Positions 36,976 through 41,262 of a stretch of 41,262 nt of DNA are shown in pieces. The notes beneath the pieces are model-generated. The model did not search any database. It saw only the letters and a list, made by a program, of their open reading frames with translations, and was not told the origin of the DNA. The stretch comes from Hondaea fermentalgiana (lineage: Eukaryota > Sar > Bigyra > Thraustochytrida > Thraustochytriidae): NCBI GenBank assembly GCA_014084085.1, contig NPFB01000218.1:1-41262 (forward strand), read 5' to 3'. Position numbers and translations under genes: made by a program. The stretch's first letter is position 1. Every line of letters starts with the position of its first letter.

Positions 36976-37900
36976 CCTGATCCTTCTCTTTCCTGGCCCT
37001 GCCGCGCGCTTCCTGGCGCACCACCGCTCAAGAGGTTCTGGATGAGAGAGAATGCGCGAGGAATGACGACGCGTGCGATTTCAAGGATGTCCGGGATTCA
37101 TCTAAGATGAAGGACTCGGAGTGAAGGACCTGCGACTTGCGGCTCTGCCGGGCTCCGCCAGGAGGATCATTCATGTGCATTTCCAGAGCACATCAAGCTT
37201 CGCACGAAAAGCAGCCACCAGCCAGAAGCGACACGAACATCGCCCGCAAGGTAATTCATCCAAATGCATGCCATGCCATTGATGATTTGCGAACGAAGAC
37301 CGCTCGCTCTCGGGACGTGCTCTCTTTGAAGTTCATGGGCGGGTCAGCCAGACAGCACTCCTCTGGCAGCACGCGCAGTGTCTGTCTGATCGCTTCGAAA
37401 AGGGCTGAGCGGTTAGCGGTGACCTTGCTTGTCTCTCGTTGGTCTTGCCTCGAAAGGATGCAGGATGCGCATTCCGGTCTGCTTCGGGGAAATCGGGCTT
37501 ACTTCGGACTTACTTCGGACTTACTTTGGGCGGGGCAAGATGAACAAGATAGAAAGAGTTCAAACCTGCAGCGTCCGCGATCATCGAGCGGCCGTCTTGC
37601 GCGCGAGAGACCGCCGAGGGCGTACCGGAGCGCCTGCCGAGCGGACGGTCATCCGGCGCTCACTCGCTTGCAGCGCTGCAGCCTCGGGCATAGGGCCAAC
37701 ACACGCGAGCTGCAGCAAGGCCACTTTTGCAGGGAAGACAAGCACACGTGCTCGAACTCGAAAAGTCTGCATACTTGCGAGCTTGCAGAGCCCGCGAGTT
37801 ACAGGCCAGGCGCTTGCTTGTCTTTTCTATTCACTAATTGCTGCAGATAAACAAGATCGTTGATACGCGAAAGACAAGGACTTATAAGTTTAAGGTCGAA
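36976..37900. other. Intergenic between divergent fusion gene and right LRR gene
   Basis: About 925 bp that should hold both promoters. It includes three short direct repeats of ACTTACTTCGG-type sequence at about 37497-37526. Open frames here are Arg/Ser/Ala-rich without features. No gene supported. Confidence 0.5.
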
Positions 37901-40900
37901 ATGACTACCTCCAATGAAGATGTGATTGCCGATGCAATCCGACGAATGTCAGAAGGTGAGACCTACCTACGGTAAGTAAAACGAGCAACTCCAAATTGCC
38001 AACAGGCCTCGTTGCAATGAATTGTGTTTATTCTGACCTGAACTCATGTCTTACCACTCACCCTTCGATGGCATTACACATAAAATGTTCAATCGTAGTC
38101 TTGTGTATAAGAAAATTAGCGATGATGGCGCGACAGCACTGGCGAATGCGCTAAAGGAGAACGAGTCGCTGCAAAAGCTTTTGTAAGTTGCACGCGGGAA
38201 AAGCAAAGAAAGCTTGCAATGAACGAAAATGACTGACCGTCTCGCAATGGTACAAATCACCCAACCCAATACGTGATGCTATGATTGTTCGTCTCTTTCT
38301 TCGATCATGCTGCCATGCATGCTTTTACGTTTTCAATTTGCCCATAAAATGCACAATCGCAGTCTTGTGAAGAACGAAATTGGCTGTTCTGGCGCGACAG
38401 CGCTAGCGATTGCGCTCAAAGGGAACACGTCGCTGCAAAGGCTTTGGTAAGGAGCAAAAAAGAGAGGCAAAAAAATCTTGCAATGAACGAAAAAGACTGA
38501 CCGACTCGCAATGGTACAAATCACCCAACTCGATACGTGATGCTATTATTGTTCGTCTCTTTCTTCGATCATGCTGCCATGCATGCTTTTACGTTTTCAA
38601 TTTGCCCATAAAATGCACAATCGCAGTCTTGTGAAGAACGAAATTGGCTGTTCTGGCGCGACAGCGCTAGCGATTGCGCTCAAAGGGAACACGTCGCTGC
38701 AAAGGCTTTGGTAAGGAGCAAAAAAGAGAGGCAAAAAAATCTTGCAATGAACGAAAAAGACTGACCGACTCGCAATGGTACAAATCACCCAACTCGATAC
38801 GTGATGCTATTATTGTTCGTCTCTTTCTTCGATCATGCTGCCATGCATGCTTTTACGTTTTCAATTTACCCATATGATACACACTTGCAGTCTTTCGAGG
38901 AACAAAATTGGCGACGATGGCGCCAAAGCGCTGGCGAATGCGCTAAAGAAGAACAAGTCGCTGCAGTCGCTTTAGTAAGTTGCACGCGGGAAAAGCAAAG
39001 AAAGCTTGCAATGAACAAAGACAACTGACCAGCTCGCGATGCTACAAATCACTCAACCCCGATACGTGATGCTATGATTGCTCTTCTCTTTCTTCGATCA
39101 TGCTGCCATGTATGCTTTTACAATTTCACAAAAATGAAAATGAAAATTGACACAGTCTTGAGGGCAACCAAATTAGCGACGATGGCGCGACAGCACTTTC
39201 AAATGCGCTCAAGGAGAACAAGTCGCTGCAGGAGCTTTAGTAAGTAGCACGCAGGAAAGGCAAAGAAAGCTTGCAATGAACGAAAAATACTGACCGACTC
39301 GCAATGGTACAAACCATCCAACCCGATCCCTGATGCTTTGATTTTTCGTCTCTTTCTTCGACCATGCTGCCACGCATGCTTTTACGTTTTTACAAAAATA
39401 AAAATGAAAATTAACGCAGTCTTTGGGAGAACGCAATTGGCGACGATGGCGCGACAGCGCTGGCGAATGCGCTCAAGGTGAACGCGTCGCTGCAAAAGCT
39501 CAAGTAAGTTACTCGCGGGAAAAGCGAAGAAAACTTGCAATGTACGAAAAAGACTGACCGACTCGCAATGGTACAAATCGCCCAACCCGATACGTGATGC
39601 TATGATTGTTCGTCTCTTTCTTCGATTATGCTGCCATGCATGATTTTACATTTTCAATTTGCCCATAAAATGCACGATCACAGTCTTTTGATGAACAAAA
39701 TTGGCGACGATGGCGCCACAGCGCTGGCGAATGCGCTAAAGGAGAATAAGTCGCTGCAGTCGCTTTAGTAAGTTGCACGCGGGGAAAGCAAAGAAAGCTT
39801 GCAATGAACAAAGACGACTGACCAGCCCGCGATGCTACAAATCACCCAACCCGATACGTGATGCTATGATTGTTCGTCTCTTTCTTCGATCATGCTGCCA
39901 TGCATGATTTTACGTTTTCAATTTGCCCATATAACACACACTTGCAGTCTTTCGAGGAACAAAATTGGCGACGATGGCGCCACAGCGCTGGCGAACGCGC
40001 TAAAGGAGAACAAGTCGCTGCAGTCGCTTTAGTAAGTTGCACGCGGCAAAAGCAAAGAAAGCTTGCAAAGAACAAAAAAGACTGACCGACTCGCAATGGT
40101 ACAAATCGCCCAACCCGATATGTGATGCTATAATTGTTCGTCTCTTTCTTCGATCATGCTGCCATGCATGCTTTTGCTTTTTCACTTTACACATAATATG
40201 CACAATCGCAGTCTTTGGTGCAACCAAATTGGCGAGGATGGCGCAACAGCATTGAAAAATGCGCTCAAGCAGAACCCCTCGCTGCAGGATCTTGAGTAAG
40301 TTGGAAGTGAGGGAAGTCAAAGCGCATCTGGGAAGCGAGAAGAACTAATAAAAACGCGTTCAATGCACTATGACAATTTCCCTGTTCGTCGCCAATCATG
40401 TGTGCGTTGACACTATTCTGAATCGAGAGCAGTCTTGACAATAACGAGGTCAGCAAAGACAGGTTGGGCGAAATAGACGCACTGCTAAACAACAGGTATG
40501 TACGGAAGCCAGATGAAAGAGCAGGTCAGAATACTAATACTGAATCACGATTATTCCGATTTTCTTCATCATGCCACACTTCATTCTTTTGTACCCGTTA
40601 GAGTCGAGAGGCTTCGCAGAAAGTACAATTTTGAAAGGCACGCAAAGCATGCTGAAGAGCGCGCAAAGCTTGCTGCCAAGCGGCAAGCCGAATTTGAGGC
40701 TACGAAAGAATTGGAGTACGTTGACTTGAGACTTTTGCATACGCTGGACCGAGATTTTTTAACGTTTTGCGAAATTTCACGTATTCACCACCGTCGACAT
40801 CGGTGCTTGCTTCCCTTTGGGTCTCATATTTTCTTTGATGAGTATAGTCGATGTGGTGATGGTATCGGCCCACAAGGCGCCAAAAAAATAGCGGAGAGCC

Positions 40901-41262
40901 TGGCTAATTACCCGCAGCTCCATACTTTAAAGTAAGTTCTTGGAAAAACTACGGAGAAGAACGAAGATGGGGTTTTGGTTGCATGAACATGTAAAACTTA
41001 CGCAGCGAGACGTGGTTACTTATCTCTCGAACGTGCGCTACTTTATAACCACCCGCACAGTCTTTCCAAGAATGGCATCGGCGATAGTGGTGCTGAGGCC
41101 GTGGCATGCGCGCTTGCCGAGCACAAGTCGCTGCAGATTTTGAAGTATGTGGTGAGAACGGTCAAAATTGTTTTGCAAAAGACAAAGAAAGACTGACTTA
41201 GAATTCTGCGGTGCTTCGTACTTGCCATGAAATTGCAATCGGTTCAATGAGCGCAGTCTTGG
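37901..41262 (+). CDS. Leucine-rich-repeat protein (RNase inhibitor/NLRC3-type LRRs), 3' end beyond window
   Basis: Exons: 37901-37971, 38099-38182, 38363-38446, 38627-38710, 38891-38974, 39156-39239, 39420-39503, 39684-39767, 39948-40031, 40212-40295, 40433-40495, 40602-40715, 40848-40931, 41061-41144, 41257-41262 (cut by the window edge). Exon 1 encodes a short leader (MTTSNEDVIADAIRRMSEGE). Nine consecutive 84-nt exons then each encode one LRR of the form LxxNxIGDDGATALANALKENKSLQxL. The 63-nt exon encodes a partial repeat (SLDNNEVSKDRLGEIDALLN), the 114-nt exon a Lys/Arg/Glu/Ala-rich probable coiled coil (KYNFERHAKHAEERAKLAAK), and LRRs then resume. Every intron is phase 2, mostly GTAAGT (GTAAGG, GTATGT, GTACGT elsewhere). 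The start at 37901 is in frame with the first donor. No NACHT or CARD is seen. A protein-interaction role is inferred from the LRR family. Confidence 0.88.
38099..40295 (+). repeat. Nine-unit tandem array of 264-bp exon-intron units
   Basis: Exons begin at 38099, 38363, 38627, 38891, 39156, 39420, 39684, 39948 and 40212, a period of 264 bp (once 265). Introns are as alike as exons: each carries a TTCGTCTCTTTCTTCGATCA-type core, then CATGCTGCCATGCATG, then CAATTTGCCCATA-like sequence before the acceptor. Between 38284 and 38603 the sequence repeats at +264 without a difference that I can see (320 bp). The array grew by duplicating whole exon-plus-intron units. Confidence 0.92.

Noticed and set aside
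38099..40295. Regularly spaced repeats resembling a CRISPR array
   Set aside because: The unit is 264 bp with coding exons and splice sites in a eukaryotic gene; repeats and spacers are not of CRISPR size and no cas genes exist here.

Overview
This is nuclear DNA from a single-celled eukaryote. Spliceosomal introns (GTAAGT/GTGAGT donors, AG acceptors) break several genes. The genes are eukaryote-specific: separase, the ribosome-biogenesis factor IMP4, an ataxin-3 type deubiquitinase, radial spoke head protein 9, and an ABCG half-transporter. Coding DNA is GC-rich, and long genes are often intron-free. RSPH9 implies a motile flagellated stage. Together with an RNase-inhibitor/NLRC-style LRR gene at each end and a kinesin-light-chain-like TPR protein with a TIR-like head, this suggests a stramenopile protist, possibly a thraustochytrid-like labyrinthulomycete. 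The taxon is inference. Two runs of exactly 100 N (13341-13440, 27454-27553) are assembly gaps.

Layout. 1-3261 (minus): LRR gene running off the left edge, with an acidic first exon followed by one LRR per 84-nt exon. 4574-7084 (minus): zinc-ribbon protein, perhaps a domesticated transposon-type DUF6729 protein. 7357-13044 (minus): single-exon separase with an embedded SAP domain. 13306-13798 (plus): unknown gene broken by a gap. 14060-16924 (minus): ABCG transporter. 17678-20275 (minus): TIR-like domain plus TPR protein. 21050-21922 (minus): penta-EF-hand protein. 23323-24780 (plus): disordered nuclear-type protein. 25178-25911 (plus): small secreted Cys-containing protein. 26128-27102 (minus): RSPH9. 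27913-28952 (minus): ataxin-3-like protease with three UIMs. 30791-32063 (plus): nitronate monooxygenase. 32668-33555 (minus): IMP4. 33811-34011 (plus): small unknown ORF. 34153-36975 (minus): a three-part fusion of FSH1 serine hydrolase, RWD domain and Ygr210/MJ1332-type GTPase. 37901-41262 (plus): second LRR gene, running off the right edge.

The genes do not form one pathway; they are ordinary eukaryotic neighbours, several in divergent or convergent pairs with short spacers. The most notable items are: (i) two LRR genes built by tandem duplication of whole exon-intron units (264-bp period on the right, about 227-bp on the left), with exons of exactly 84 nt and all introns in phase 2; (ii) the FSH1-RWD-GTPase fusion; (iii) separase with a SAP domain; (iv) the TIR-like/TPR protein. 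Intergenic DNA holds microsatellites, a 26-nt poly-C tract and a 257-bp tandem duplication.
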